A DNA stretch of 43,028 nt from assembly GCA_025361485.1 (NCBI GenBank), contig JANYLA010000106.1:1-43028 (forward strand). Direction: 5' to 3'. Source of the stretch: Bacteroidales bacterium. GTDB lineage: Bacteria; Bacteroidota; Bacteroidia; Bacteroidales; Tenuifilaceae. This document shows positions 34,143-42,920 of the stretch, piece by piece. The notes below the pieces were generated by a model that was not told the origin of the DNA, did not search any database, and worked only from the letters and a program-made list of their open reading frames with translations. How positions within the stretch are numbered: the first letter of the stretch is position 1; every line of letters begins with the position of its first letter. The position numbers and the translations under genes were made by a program.

Positions 34143-35231
34143 ATGGATTTTAAGATTATTATCATAAAGTGGTACAACCAAAACAAGCGCGATTTACCTT
34201 GGCGAAATACAAGGAATCCTTACTATATATGGATATCAGAGGTTATTCTTCAGCAAACTAGAGTTGCTCAGGGCCTCGATTATTACAATCTATTTATAAG
34301 CACTTTCCCAACCATAAAAGACCTAGCAAATGCTGATATTGACAAGGTGATGAAAGTTTGGCAAGGTCTTGGATATTATACTCGAGCAAGAAATCTGCAT
34401 CAGGCAGCAAAGCAAGTTCTGGAAGATTATAATGGCGCTTTGCCTACCGCTTATCAGGAGTTATTGAAAATAAAAGGACTTGGACCATATTCGGCAGGAG
34501 CCATCGCGTCATTTGCATTCAATGAGGTAGTTCCGGCAATCGACGGAAATGTTTACAGAGTGCTTTCAAGAGTTTATGGAGTGTTCTCTTCCTCCGAATC
34601 CGCAGCTGGTAAAAAGGAGTTCTACGCCCTTGCTATGGAACTAATAGACAAGGAGCATCCTGATACCTTCAATCAAGCATTGCTAGATTTTGGTGCCATG
34701 CAGTGTGTGCCTCGCAAACCGAACTGCATACTCTGTCCATTTAATGATATTTGTTACGCATACCGAAACAATTTAGTTAATCAACTTCCTGTTAAAGGAA
34801 AGAAAACTGCCACCCGCAATCGATTTCTGAACTACATAATTATAAAAATTAAGGACTCAACCTTTATTCAACGTAGAGAAGCAGGTGATATATGGACATC
34901 GTTGTATGAATTTCCGCTAATCGAAACTGATAGCCAAGTTGAGCTTAAAACTCTTTTAAAAAGCTCTACTTGGAAAGAACTATTTGCCAACGAGGAGATT
35001 ACTATACTTTATGAGTCACAACCAATTAAGCACATCTTAAGTCATCAAATCCTTTACACAAAGTTCTATATATTAGAGACAAACAAACCAACCTATTACA
35101 TTACATCGAACTACGTAAAGGTTAGGATTGATGATATTCATGATTATTCAACACCTCGTGTTATCGATAATTTCTTGGCCGCAGAGCCATCGGAGAAGTA
35201 TTTGAGAAAGGAAGTGAGAAGTGAAAAGTGA
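34143..35231 (+). CDS. mutY: A/G-specific adenine glycosylase
   Basis: MutY removes adenine mispaired with 8-oxoguanine in base-excision repair. The 362-residue protein has the catalytic glutamate in ISEVILQQTR (Glu33), the helix-hairpin-helix KIKGLGPYSAGAIASF, the catalytic aspartate in AIDGNVYRVLSR (Asp134), and the iron-sulfur ligands C188-X6-C195-X2-C198-X5-C204. A NUDIX-like C-terminal domain for 8-oxoG recognition follows. The frame is open to 34071, but the ATG at 34143 (MDFKIIIIKW) fits the family start. The last codons (KEVRSEK) are formed by a 7-bp tandem repeat. Confidence 0.95.
   Translation: MDFKIIIIKWYNQNKRDLPWRNTRNPYYIWISEVILQQTRVAQGLDYYNLFISTFPTIKDLANADIDKVMKVWQGLGYYTRARNLHQAAKQVLEDYNGALPTAYQELLKIKGLGPYSAGAIASFAFNEVVPAIDGNVYRVLSRVYGVFSSSESAAGKKEFYALAMELIDKEHPDTFNQALLDFGAMQCVPRKPNCILCPFNDICYAYRNNLVNQLPVKGKKTATRNRFLNYIIIKIKDSTFIQRREAGDIWTSLYEFPLIETDSQVELKTLLKSSTWKELFANEEITILYESQPIKHILSHQILYTKFYILETNKPTYYITSNYVKVRIDDIHDYSTPRVIDNFLAAEPSEKYLRKEVRSEK
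35211..35231. repeat. 7-bp tandem repeat forming the 3' end of mutY
   Basis: Three in-phase 7-mers, GAAGTGA, GAAGTGA and AAAGTGA, cover the last codons and the stop codon of mutY. Confidence 0.65.
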
Positions 35232-35414
35232 AAAACAATTATTTTTTCTCAAACAGATTAGACGTGGAATTAGTTTTTTTAAACCTACCTTAACAAACTC
35301 AAATAATCCAGATGAATTAATTATAATTATTAGATTATAAACTTGTTGGGGAAATATTTTTTTCTTAATTTTACTTAAGATGCCTTAATTATTAACAAAT
35401 AAAACCTTAAACAG

Positions 35415-35849
35415 ATGTCTGTAAATAAAGTTATCCTCGTTGGTCATGTTGGCAAAGACCCCGATGTTCGTCACCTCGATAGCGGAGTTACCGTAGCCCG
35501 CTTCTCGCTTGCAACCAACGAAACATACACCGACAAAACAGGTAAAAAGGTTACCCAAACCGAATGGCACAACATTGTAGTTTGGAGCAAACTTGCCGAA
35601 ATAACTGAAAAATACGTTAAAGCAGGAAAACTCCTTTTCGTTGAGGGGCGTTTAAAAACCTCATCATACGATGATAAAGAAGGAGTTAAAAAGTATAAAA
35701 CCGAAATCTTCTGCGATAACTTCCGTTTCTTAGGAGCATCTGGCAATTCTGAGGCAGGTGACAATGGCAGCCATGCAAAATTAGCTGAAAATTCAACAGT
35801 TCCCGAACCCCAAGGCTCAGTACCTGAACCCGACGATTTGCCATTCTAG
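35415..35849 (+). CDS. ssb: Single-stranded DNA-binding protein
   Basis: SSB protects single-stranded DNA during replication and repair. The 144-residue protein starts MSVNKVILVGHVGKDPDVRH, has the OB-fold core (ARFSLATNETYTDKTGKKV, TEWHNIVVW, LFVEGRLKTSSYDD) and ends in the acidic DDLPF tip that binds partner proteins. The 183-bp gap from mutY suggests its own promoter, and a long terminator follows. Confidence 0.96.
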   Translation: MSVNKVILVGHVGKDPDVRHLDSGVTVARFSLATNETYTDKTGKKVTQTEWHNIVVWSKLAEITEKYVKAGKLLFVEGRLKTSSYDDKEGVKKYKTEIFCDNFRFLGASGNSEAGDNGSHAKLAENSTVPEPQGSVPEPDDLPF

Positions 35850-35860
35850 AATAAAATATT

Positions 35861-35918
35861 AAAAGAAAGGGTTATTGTTTGATTGCTGCATTGGCGTCAA
35901 ATAATAACCCTTTCTTTT
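35861..35918 (+). terminator. Long terminator hairpin of ssb
   Basis: A stem of about 22 bp (35861-35882 with 35897-35918, one wobble pair) with a 14-nt loop lies 12 nt after the ssb stop. The outer arm is AAAAGAAAGGGTTATT with its exact complement and a T-rich end. Confidence 0.85.
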
Positions 35919-35999
35919 ATTCACCGAAAACACTTAAATTCACCCCATATTAACAAGAAACTTTCAGGAATCCAATCATCAAAATGTCAGACCATTAAT

Positions 36000-36587
36000 A
36001 TGAAAAACATTAAAATAAAAGCGCTTACGCTCACTACAATTTTAGGTTTATTTATTTTGATTTTTGGATGTCAATCAACTCCGCTACCAAAACCTCGGGG
36101 ATATTTCAGGCTTGATTTCCCCGAAAAGCGATACAGAGTTTTTGATTCAATTTTCCCTTACAAATTCAGCTACCCAGTATATGGTCAAATCGTTAAAGAT
36201 AAAGAGAGAGGTGCTGAAAATTATTGGATTAATATTGAATTCCCAAAATATAAGGCAAAAATTCACATCAGCTACAAACAGGTTCATGGTAATATCGATA
36301 CTTTGATTGAAGACATAAGGACCTTAGCTTACAAGCATACCATTAAGGCCGATGCAATTAATGAAAAACTATTCGCCAACCCCGAAAAAAAGGTCTTCGG
36401 CACCTTGTATGATATAAGGGGTAATGCAGCAAGTTCATACCAATTTTATGTAACCGATTCGGTTAAGCATTTTTTAAGAGGTGCTTTATACTTTAGAGTT
36501 CATCCCAATAAAGACTCCCTCGCTCCGGCTATCGACTTCTTTGGAAAAGATATGACCTACCTGATTGAAACGCTTGAATGGAAATAG
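36000..36587 (+). CDS. gldD: Gliding motility lipoprotein GldD
   Basis: GldD is an essential gliding and type IX secretion lipoprotein in Flavobacterium. The 195-residue protein has a lipoprotein signal ending ILIFGC (Cys24), then PKPRGYFRLDFPEKRYRVFD, YWINIEFPKYKAKIHISYK, and GNAASSYQFYVTDSVKHFLR followed by GALYF, all patterns I know from GldD. The frame is open upstream into the ssb terminator, so the ATG at 36000 is the start. It stands in the mutY-ssb neighbourhood typical for gldD, but gldE, which often sits between ssb and gldD, is absent here. Confidence 0.92.
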   Translation: MKNIKIKALTLTTILGLFILIFGCQSTPLPKPRGYFRLDFPEKRYRVFDSIFPYKFSYPVYGQIVKDKERGAENYWINIEFPKYKAKIHISYKQVHGNIDTLIEDIRTLAYKHTIKADAINEKLFANPEKKVFGTLYDIRGNAASSYQFYVTDSVKHFLRGALYFRVHPNKDSLAPAIDFFGKDMTYLIETLEWK

Positions 36588-36599
36588 AAATTCTAGATT

Positions 36600-37223
36600 A
36601 TGGGTCTATTTAGGGTAATTGAGGATAACAATTCGCAGATAGCAATCTGGAAAGTTACTGAATCTGAACAGGAACTAAAAGAGTTGACAGGTATTGATTT
36701 AACGGATAGTTACACACTTCCTCGCCGTAGAATTGAGAGAATGGTCACTAGGGCCATTCTCGATAGATTAAATCATTTCGAACCTGTAAACTATCACCCC
36801 AACGGAAGACCGTATTATTATGAAGGCGCTCCATATATATCAATTAGCCATACGGCAAAGCTAGTTGTAATAGGATTCTGTCAGAAGATGAACATTGGTG
36901 TTGATGTTGAACGCATAAATCGCAATTTCAGGATCGTTGCCGATAGATACTTAACTATAGATGAGTTACAATGGATAAACCTTGATCATCAAAAATCATT
37001 AGCCCTTGCTTGGTGCGTTAAGGAATCGGTTTACAAACTCCCCTGGAACGGTGGGAAATGCTTCACTACTGATATCAATATTCATGAATTCAATACCATT
37101 GCAGATAGTGGCTCCGTTAAGGTTGATGTGATTGACCTAAGTATAACCCATCAGCTTGAGTTGAAATATCTTTTTTTTGACGATTTTTGCCTTTCATGGG
37201 CAATAAGGGATTATATCAAATAA
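36600..37223 (+). CDS. 4'-phosphopantetheinyl transferase
   Basis: The enzyme transfers the phosphopantetheine arm of coenzyme A onto carrier proteins. The 207-residue protein is Sfp-like in size and has the substrate motif YHPNGRPYYYEG, SISHTAKLVV, the magnesium site GVDVERINR (Asp102, Glu104) and WCVKESVYKL (Lys141, Glu142). It follows gldD by 12 nt and precedes the GGGP synthase by 16 nt, so the three may be co-transcribed. No polyketide or peptide synthetase is in the window, so the fatty-acid carrier protein is the likely substrate. Confidence 0.92.
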   Translation: MGLFRVIEDNNSQIAIWKVTESEQELKELTGIDLTDSYTLPRRRIERMVTRAILDRLNHFEPVNYHPNGRPYYYEGAPYISISHTAKLVVIGFCQKMNIGVDVERINRNFRIVADRYLTIDELQWINLDHQKSLALAWCVKESVYKLPWNGGKCFTTDINIHEFNTIADSGSVKVDVIDLSITHQLELKYLFFDDFCLSWAIRDYIK

Positions 37224-37239
37224 AAAAGCATTGCATAAA

Positions 37240-37956
37240 ATGATATACCAAAAAATTATAGAGTCAAGGGGGAAAGAGAAACTCTTCGCATTGCTCATCG
37301 ACCCTGATAAATGCAACAAGGAGCATCTTAAAAAACTTTTACCAATTGCAATGCAATGCAATGTATCAATGATTCTCGTTGGAGGAAGCTTAATTAAAGT
37401 TGATTTCGGCCAATTCGTTTCATCCATAAAAGAGCAATCTTCACTTCCAGTTGTAATCTTCCCAGGCAATGCGATGCATTTCAGCACCGAAGCGGATGCA
37501 ATCCTATTACTGTCGCTTATATCAGGAAGAAATTCCGACTTTCTTATTGGCAATCACGTAATTGCTTCAAATGCAATTAAAAATAGCGGCTTAGAGGTTC
37601 TGTCAACGGGCTATATACTAATCGACGGAGGAGTTCAAACCTCTGTACAGTATATGAGTAATACCATGCCCATCCCAGCATCAAAAATCGATATTGCGGT
37701 TGCAACGGCATTGGCTGGTGAGCAGTTAGGATTGAAAATGATTTACCTAGAAGCAGGCAGTGGAGCAATTAATCCAGTACCAACAGAATTGATTATTGCC
37801 GTTCGGGAAGCCGTAAATATCCCAATAATTGTGGGTGGCGGACTTAAAACATCAGAACAGGTAAAGGCTGCATGGAATGCAGGTGCTGATATGGTTGTTG
37901 TTGGAAATGCGTTGGAAAATGATATTGAAAAACTGCCTCTCTTAGCTGCTCGTTAA
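37240..37956 (+). CDS. Geranylgeranylglyceryl phosphate synthase-like prenyltransferase
   Basis: The 238-residue TIM-barrel protein belongs to the PcrB/GGGP synthase family, which joins glycerol-1-phosphate to a polyprenyl diphosphate. It shows LFALLIDPDKCN, ILVGGSLI, VVIFPGNAMHFS, YLEAGSGAINPVP and PIIVGGGLKTSEQV, the phosphate-binding loops of the fold. Bacteroidota members make GGGP although the lipid end use is unclear. A TTG at 37231 is in frame upstream; the ATG at 37240 is preferred. Confidence 0.9.
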   Translation: MIYQKIIESRGKEKLFALLIDPDKCNKEHLKKLLPIAMQCNVSMILVGGSLIKVDFGQFVSSIKEQSSLPVVIFPGNAMHFSTEADAILLLSLISGRNSDFLIGNHVIASNAIKNSGLEVLSTGYILIDGGVQTSVQYMSNTMPIPASKIDIAVATALAGEQLGLKMIYLEAGSGAINPVPTELIIAVREAVNIPIIVGGGLKTSEQVKAAWNAGADMVVVGNALENDIEKLPLLAAR

Positions 37957-37957
37957 T

Positions 37958-37971
37958 AGTTGACAGTTGAA
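37958..37971. repeat. Two 7-bp repeat units after the GGGP synthase gene
   Basis: AGTTGAC and AGTTGAA follow the stop codon directly, like the 7-mers at 22361-22395. A weak GTTG/CAAC hairpin overlaps; no proper terminator separates the convergent gene. Confidence 0.4.
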
Positions 37972-38007
37972 AACAACTTGTAAACCTAATATCTTTCAAC
38001 GCTCTTC

Positions 38008-39654
38008 TTACTCAATCAACTCCCTAATCGGGTTCCCCGTTGCCCCGTTTGGCCAAGTAATTCCAAGTAATGTTGAAAGCGTTGGTGAAATATCAGTCAT
38101 ATTTACAGGAGAAAGAATTGAACGGCGTTTAATTTTCCATCCGTACCAAATCAGTGGAACATGAACATCGTAACTGTATGCAGAATTTCCTGATGTAACA
38201 CTTCCATTACTCTCAACCCAACCTGGCTCAAAGTTGAGGATTATATCTCCCGAACGACGCTGATTGTAACTGTTTTGAAATTTCTCAAATATTCCAGATG
38301 TAAAGTTTGAACTCTGAAGAGTACTGCTCGTTATAGCATTCGAAACGCCTGAAAACTCTAGCATAAAATCAGCAATTTTCTGCTGCACCTCAGCCAGTTT
38401 TAGGTTCGAATCATCGATAATTCGATGGTTTAAATAAATCTGTTTTTCATTGTAGGCTATAACCCAATTTCCTTGCCCATAAATGGCTTTTAAATAGCTA
38501 CCCAGTAACGCCATTGCCTTATTCGGATCGAAGTAACCTCCAGGAATCTTCGATTTCTCGAGATATGCAGGGGTCGACGCGATTCCCTGATCAGAGGTTA
38601 GAACAACCAAAACATTCTCGCGACCTACGGTTTCGTTCAAAAACTTAAGAAAATGAGCCAATTCTTTATCTAATTTTATATAGGTATCCTCAACCTCAAT
38701 GGACTGAGGACCATACTTTAACCCAATATTTCGATTAACCGAAAAAGTCAACGTAAGAAGATCTGTATGCTCGTCTGTCCCAAGGTTTTCACCAACTATT
38801 GATGCAATGGCAAAATCTTTCGAAAGAAGATTCCCGTAAGGTGATTCAAGCATTGGGGCATAGTTCAACGTTGGACTCTTTTTCTGAATTACGCCATCCA
38901 GCATTGCTTTCAGCTTTTCTTTCAACTTTTTCTTGACCTCGGGTACTTTCACCTTATTTGTATCAGCCTCATCGTATGAATTTATTGGCTTGGATGCGCT
39001 CCATTCACGCTCAGCGTATAGTTTGGCAAATTTTTTAGTGTTAAACGTATCTGCCCAAGCGGGTAGCTCCGACATAAAAAAGGAGCTCGTTACCCAATTC
39101 CCTTTCTCAGCATCAAACCAGTATGTGCCCGTTGGATTATGACCTGTTGAGAGTATTGCCGAACCAGCATCGAGCGAAACACCAATCACCTTTGATTGTG
39201 GATCATAAAGGCTCAACTCATCGCCAAAAGTGCTAGTGACAATGTTTTTAGGCGAGAATTTGCCGCTAAAAAAGCTACCTCCGATTGTATTCATTTTCTC
39301 ATCAGCTACTGCGTCAACGAGCGAACCATTGGATTTGCTGTACCATTTATTTGCGATTACTCCATGAACCATTGGGTTGGATCCTGTTGCGATGGTTGCA
39401 ATTCCTGGATATGATTGGGTTAATAGGTAGTTGAACCTTGCATTCTTGCAGAAAGCACCCTCATTAACAAGCAGCTTAAACCCATCGTCGCCAAACTTAT
39501 CCCAGTACCGATGTATGTAATCGTATCGCATTTGGCTAACAATAACCTCAACGATTAGCTTTGGTTTTTCCGATGGTATTGCCATTCGTTGCTGCGAAAA
39601 AACAGAATTTAAAAGGCCAATAAAGATGATAAGTATGAGTAGCGATTTCTTCAT
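38008..39654 (-). CDS. Secreted alkaline-phosphatase-superfamily enzyme (PafA-like)
   Basis: The 548-residue protein has a signal peptide (MKKSLLILIIFIGLLNSVFS) and the fold of type I phosphodiesterases and PafA phosphatases: SQMRYDYIHRYWDKFGDDGF, a nucleophile loop NYLLTQSYPGIATIATGSNP (threonine candidate) followed by MVHGV, TDEHTDLLTLTFSVN, VLTSDQGIASTP and YDVHVPLIWYG (metal ligands Asp and His). It should act in the periplasm on phosphate esters. The frame is open to 39705, but that codon overlaps the -7 element, so the ATG at 39654 is chosen. It has its own promoter and a hairpin in the leader. Confidence 0.88.
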   Translation of the reverse strand: MKKSLLILIIFIGLLNSVFSQQRMAIPSEKPKLIVEVIVSQMRYDYIHRYWDKFGDDGFKLLVNEGAFCKNARFNYLLTQSYPGIATIATGSNPMVHGVIANKWYSKSNGSLVDAVADEKMNTIGGSFFSGKFSPKNIVTSTFGDELSLYDPQSKVIGVSLDAGSAILSTGHNPTGTYWFDAEKGNWVTSSFFMSELPAWADTFNTKKFAKLYAEREWSASKPINSYDEADTNKVKVPEVKKKLKEKLKAMLDGVIQKKSPTLNYAPMLESPYGNLLSKDFAIASIVGENLGTDEHTDLLTLTFSVNRNIGLKYGPQSIEVEDTYIKLDKELAHFLKFLNETVGRENVLVVLTSDQGIASTPAYLEKSKIPGGYFDPNKAMALLGSYLKAIYGQGNWVIAYNEKQIYLNHRIIDDSNLKLAEVQQKIADFMLEFSGVSNAITSSTLQSSNFTSGIFEKFQNSYNQRRSGDIILNFEPGWVESNGSVTSGNSAYSYDVHVPLIWYGWKIKRRSILSPVNMTDISPTLSTLLGITWPNGATGNPIRELIE

Positions 39655-39666
39655 AATAGAAAATTT

Positions 39667-39692
39667 ATGGGTGCTTGTTCTGAAGCACCCAT
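39667..39692 (-). promoter_or_regulatory. Hairpin just after the phosphatase promoter
   Basis: A perfect 10-bp stem (39667-39676 with 39683-39692, ATGGGTGCTT) has a 6-nt loop. It lies 1 nt past the -7 element and 12 nt before the ATG. It could be the terminator of the upstream M14 gene or a hairpin at the 5' end of the phosphatase mRNA. Confidence 0.6.
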
Positions 39693-39693
39693 G

Positions 39694-39701
39694 CAAAAAT
39701 A
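39694..39701 (-). promoter_or_regulatory. -7 element of the phosphatase promoter
   Basis: TATTTTTG on the minus strand is a perfect TAnnTTTG match, 39 nt before the ATG. Confidence 0.55.
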
Positions 39702-39717
39702 TCAAAAAAATGATTGC

Positions 39718-41415
39718 TTAGCGGATGTGTTGGATAATCTGTGAATAAGTTTTATTTCCAACCCTGAGAGAAATAATATATGTTCCCTCGCTAATACCAC
39801 TTAAATCAGCGGTATTGATAATATTTATGCCCTCTTGTCCAATTATGTCTGAAATGGTTTTAATCAACCGCCCATCAATAGTGTAAATTGAAATACTTAC
39901 TGGAGATGGCTTAACAAGACTAAAGCTGAAATTAATATCGTTACTGAAAGGGTTAGGAGAGACTTTAAACCGATACGGATTATTGTCATCCATTGGATTA
40001 ACCCATGACAAATCAACTTCTAGCACAACATTTTGAGTCACATTGGAGTCCCAATTGGTAATTGTTATCGATTTTGTTTGAGGTAAATATCCTTTTGCCG
40101 AATAGGTAACTTGCCAGGTTCCAGGCTCAATGGGTCGTGCGTAAAAACCTGTGTTTGAACTTGAGTAAACATGCGAACTATCGGAATCATGCCCTGAAAT
40201 AAATACTTTGGCTTTCAATGGACTACCAGATGTATTGGTAATAATTCCGTTAAAACCTTTTGTTGCTGATTCCAAATAGCCAATTAATCCTGCTTTATTA
40301 TAATTCCAATATTTCTGCAATTGTTCAGAAGGAGTTGGATCATTCACATTGGGCGATAGTTCAATTGTAACCTCTTTACAATGATGCCACCAATTCATAT
40401 AATCCTGTCTACCGCCAGCAACAACATACCAATCACCACCCTCAGTAATACCATTGCTTTCATCTGTAAAGTAACCAGCAGGGCTATGTGCTTGAGCAGA
40501 ATCAGCATATTGACGTGATACATGAATAAACCAATTATTATCAGGATGTGTTCGAGAAGCACTTGTCCATGCATCCCATGGGTAGTTAACCAACTCAACT
40601 CCATCGTGAAAATTTGCTGATTGCGTGAAATGCCTAGCCGCTGCATAATTCATCATAATCTGGGTTTCTTGTTCCCATGCGCCCTGTGGGTGCTCGCCTA
40701 CTCTTGGGTCAGGAAAATTTCGGTTAATATCTACATAATTTGAATTATACCTTATAGCCCCAGAAACACTATTATCGCTTCCTTTATATGTTCCATCCGG
40801 ATTAGCTAAAGGATTTATGTAAATAGCCATATTATTGAGCAACGATGCAACACGTATACTTGTAGAATAGTTAGTAAGTAGTGAATCTACAAGCCTTAGC
40901 ATCAAAATAAACCCTGTTGTTTCATCGCCATGCATGGTGCTGGTATAAAAAACCTCCGTTTCGGGCTCCTCTACTGCAACATTGTTTGAAAGTTTCACAA
41001 CATATATTTTATGACCATTTGGGGTTAACCCTATTGAATCAAGTTTACATAAAGAAGGAAAGTCCTGCTCAAACTTCTTCATCATTGCTCGATAAACCGA
41101 ATAGGTTGGATATTTATCCCAATTTACCATTTGGTCAACCGTTGTGGCCATCAGAATTGATTTAGAATTTACCGAGGATTCGGTAATAAGTGAGTATTTG
41201 TATCCTAACGCCACAAACTTCTGCATTTCTTCTGCATTAGCATACGCATAAACAGTATCGTTCTTAACATTATCGATGGAGATAATATTAGTTATAGTGC
41301 TATTTATAATGGACTTGTTGGGCTCAACGAATTTAAAGTGGTAGTACGCTTTCTGCTGGCTTATTGCATTAATGCAGAGAATTATAAGGGAAAATATGAT
41401 TGTTAGTTTTTTCAT
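39718..41415 (-). CDS. M14 zinc carboxypeptidase with type IX sorting domain
   Basis: The 565-residue exported peptidase has a signal peptide (1-20), the M14 catalytic domain (about 100-385) with zinc ligands in MHGDE (His162, Glu165) and NFHDG (His270), the substrate-binding NPDG and DINRNFPDPR, and the catalytic glutamate in EVTIELS (Glu352). A carboxypeptidase-regulatory-like beta domain follows (about 388-467), then a type-A C-terminal sorting domain (about 484-565: FKVSPNPFSNDINFSFSL, GTYIISLRVGNKTYSQII). The last domain marks it as cargo of the type IX system. The start is the ATG at 41415; the upstream TTG is not needed. Confidence 0.95.
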   Translation of the reverse strand: MKKLTIIFSLIILCINAISQQKAYYHFKFVEPNKSIINSTITNIISIDNVKNDTVYAYANAEEMQKFVALGYKYSLITESSVNSKSILMATTVDQMVNWDKYPTYSVYRAMMKKFEQDFPSLCKLDSIGLTPNGHKIYVVKLSNNVAVEEPETEVFYTSTMHGDETTGFILMLRLVDSLLTNYSTSIRVASLLNNMAIYINPLANPDGTYKGSDNSVSGAIRYNSNYVDINRNFPDPRVGEHPQGAWEQETQIMMNYAAARHFTQSANFHDGVELVNYPWDAWTSASRTHPDNNWFIHVSRQYADSAQAHSPAGYFTDESNGITEGGDWYVVAGGRQDYMNWWHHCKEVTIELSPNVNDPTPSEQLQKYWNYNKAGLIGYLESATKGFNGIITNTSGSPLKAKVFISGHDSDSSHVYSSSNTGFYARPIEPGTWQVTYSAKGYLPQTKSITITNWDSNVTQNVVLEVDLSWVNPMDDNNPYRFKVSPNPFSNDINFSFSLVKPSPVSISIYTIDGRLIKTISDIIGQEGINIINTADLSGISEGTYIISLRVGNKTYSQIIQHIR

Positions 41416-41440
41416 CAATTTAATTAAAATGGATAACTGG

Positions 41441-41448
41441 CAAATTTA
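41441..41448 (-). promoter_or_regulatory. -7 element of the M14 peptidase promoter
   Basis: TAAATTTG on the minus strand is a perfect TAnnTTTG match 26 nt before the ATG. Confidence 0.5.
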
Positions 41449-41501
41449 CAACTATTTTAACGCAGGTTTAAGCGGAATGTTTAATAACCCTCAATATCAT
41501 T

Positions 41502-42863
41502 TTACTTCGTTTTAACCAATTCGCCATACCCTTCCATACCTCTAACATTGATTAATAGAGGATCGCTTTTAATTCGTGCAAAATCTGAAAATCCAAACTT
41601 AATCGAGTTCCTTAAAGACTCAATGGCGTCAACCAATTGGCCTGTATTGGCCTGTAAGCAAGCTAAAGCATACCAGCTGTCGGGGTTTTCGGGATCAACC
41701 TGAATATAAATAGATGTAAAATATTTTACTGCCTTCCAATCTTGATATCGAAATGCCCCATTCACATAACCATAGCAGTTTAGGCTGATATAACCAAGTA
41801 GTCGCTTCGACACATTCCCTTTTAAGCCTGCTTTTTGAATGTTCAATTTTTTAATTTTATTATTCCACCAAGTTTCAGGCTTGGAACCAAATGACGAAGC
41901 AAACTCGTTTTGCTTTTGATATTCATATAATTCAAGCGATGTTTGCTCATTCAAGCATTTTTGAACCAAAGGCATCTGGCTTAATTCATCAATAGTTGTT
42001 TTTAAACTTTCGGTATTTCCAATTCCATTAAGGGTTTGAAAGGTTCGTTTTGCAATGTTGTATGCCAGAACTAGGCTATCGGGAAAGTTGGTCTCTTTTA
42101 AGGTTTGAATCCTCTTGATATTTATGCTCAAATAATCATCGGCAATTTCCTTATTACTCGGAAAGTTCTGCATGGCATGAATTTCGAGCATTGTTAGCGC
42201 CTCCGAAATGGTTGGTTCATCGGGCCATTTATGCTTACCATTGAATACCATGAATTGATTTTGAATTCCTACTGAATCCATGGAATTATTTAATCTTCTC
42301 ATCTCAAGGTAATTCATATCCTGAGTGCCAGCAATGCCAATAAACTGAAAGCCCATTGGATTTTTGTTTGGCTGAAAACCTGCAGAGCAGGCAACAACCC
42401 CCTTAATACCGGTTGCACCTTGAGCAATCATACATGCAACCCTTGCCCCACCAGAAAAACCCACCAGATAGACCCGATTAGGATCAATGGCAAGTTTTAG
42501 CTTTGTATCTGTAAAAAGGCAGTTAACTATGCTATTGATTTCTTTGGTTCCAAGTCCATTTTTTGAACTATTCGAACCGATAATTATATAACCTAATTTC
42601 TCAGCGATGCTTTTCATCAAAGCAACAGGGATACGTCCTTTACCATGTGGGTCAAAGGCATAAATTACAGGATACTTATTACTTATTTCATAATTTGAAG
42701 GTAAGTAAATGCAATAGCTTTGATTTGGATCTGATTTGCATTGTATGTTATCGATAATCGCCCCTGCTTTTGCCCATTTCATGAATTGAACCTTTGGGTT
42801 ATCAATCTGCTTGCAGGAGAACATTACTATAAACAGAAACAGGTAAATACTTGACCAATTCAT
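41502..42863 (-). CDS. Alpha/beta-hydrolase (esterase-like) lipoprotein with TPR-like tail
   Basis: The 453-residue protein has a lipoprotein signal (FIVMFSC, Cys17), then an alpha/beta-hydrolase domain: YCIYLPSNYEISNKYPVIYA, FDPHGKG and a nucleophile elbow VYLVGFSGGARVA (Ser137), with an aspartate in GTQDMNY and a histidine in FNGKHKWP as candidate triad members. The layout resembles PHB-depolymerase/esterase-D type enzymes. The last 170 residues look like helical repeats (DSWYALACLQANTGQLVDAI). The substrate is unknown. Confidence 0.8.
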   Translation of the reverse strand: MNWSSIYLFLFIVMFSCKQIDNPKVQFMKWAKAGAIIDNIQCKSDPNQSYCIYLPSNYEISNKYPVIYAFDPHGKGRIPVALMKSIAEKLGYIIIGSNSSKNGLGTKEINSIVNCLFTDTKLKLAIDPNRVYLVGFSGGARVACMIAQGATGIKGVVACSAGFQPNKNPMGFQFIGIAGTQDMNYLEMRRLNNSMDSVGIQNQFMVFNGKHKWPDEPTISEALTMLEIHAMQNFPSNKEIADDYLSINIKRIQTLKETNFPDSLVLAYNIAKRTFQTLNGIGNTESLKTTIDELSQMPLVQKCLNEQTSLELYEYQKQNEFASSFGSKPETWWNNKIKKLNIQKAGLKGNVSKRLLGYISLNCYGYVNGAFRYQDWKAVKYFTSIYIQVDPENPDSWYALACLQANTGQLVDAIESLRNSIKFGFSDFARIKSDPLLINVRGMEGYGELVKTK

Positions 42864-42894
42864 AGTTATCTTATTTTTAAAAAGGTTAATAAAC

Positions 42895-42920
42895 TACCTC
42901 GCAGCAGAGCTGACGAGGTA
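42895..42920. repeat. REP-like imperfect palindrome at the end of a transposase-like gene
   Basis: TACCTCG (42895-42901) pairs with CGAGGTA (42914-42920), and inside it AGC pairs with GCT around AGA, with a small bulge. It lies directly after the stop codon of the partial frame at the right edge. Confidence 0.6.
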
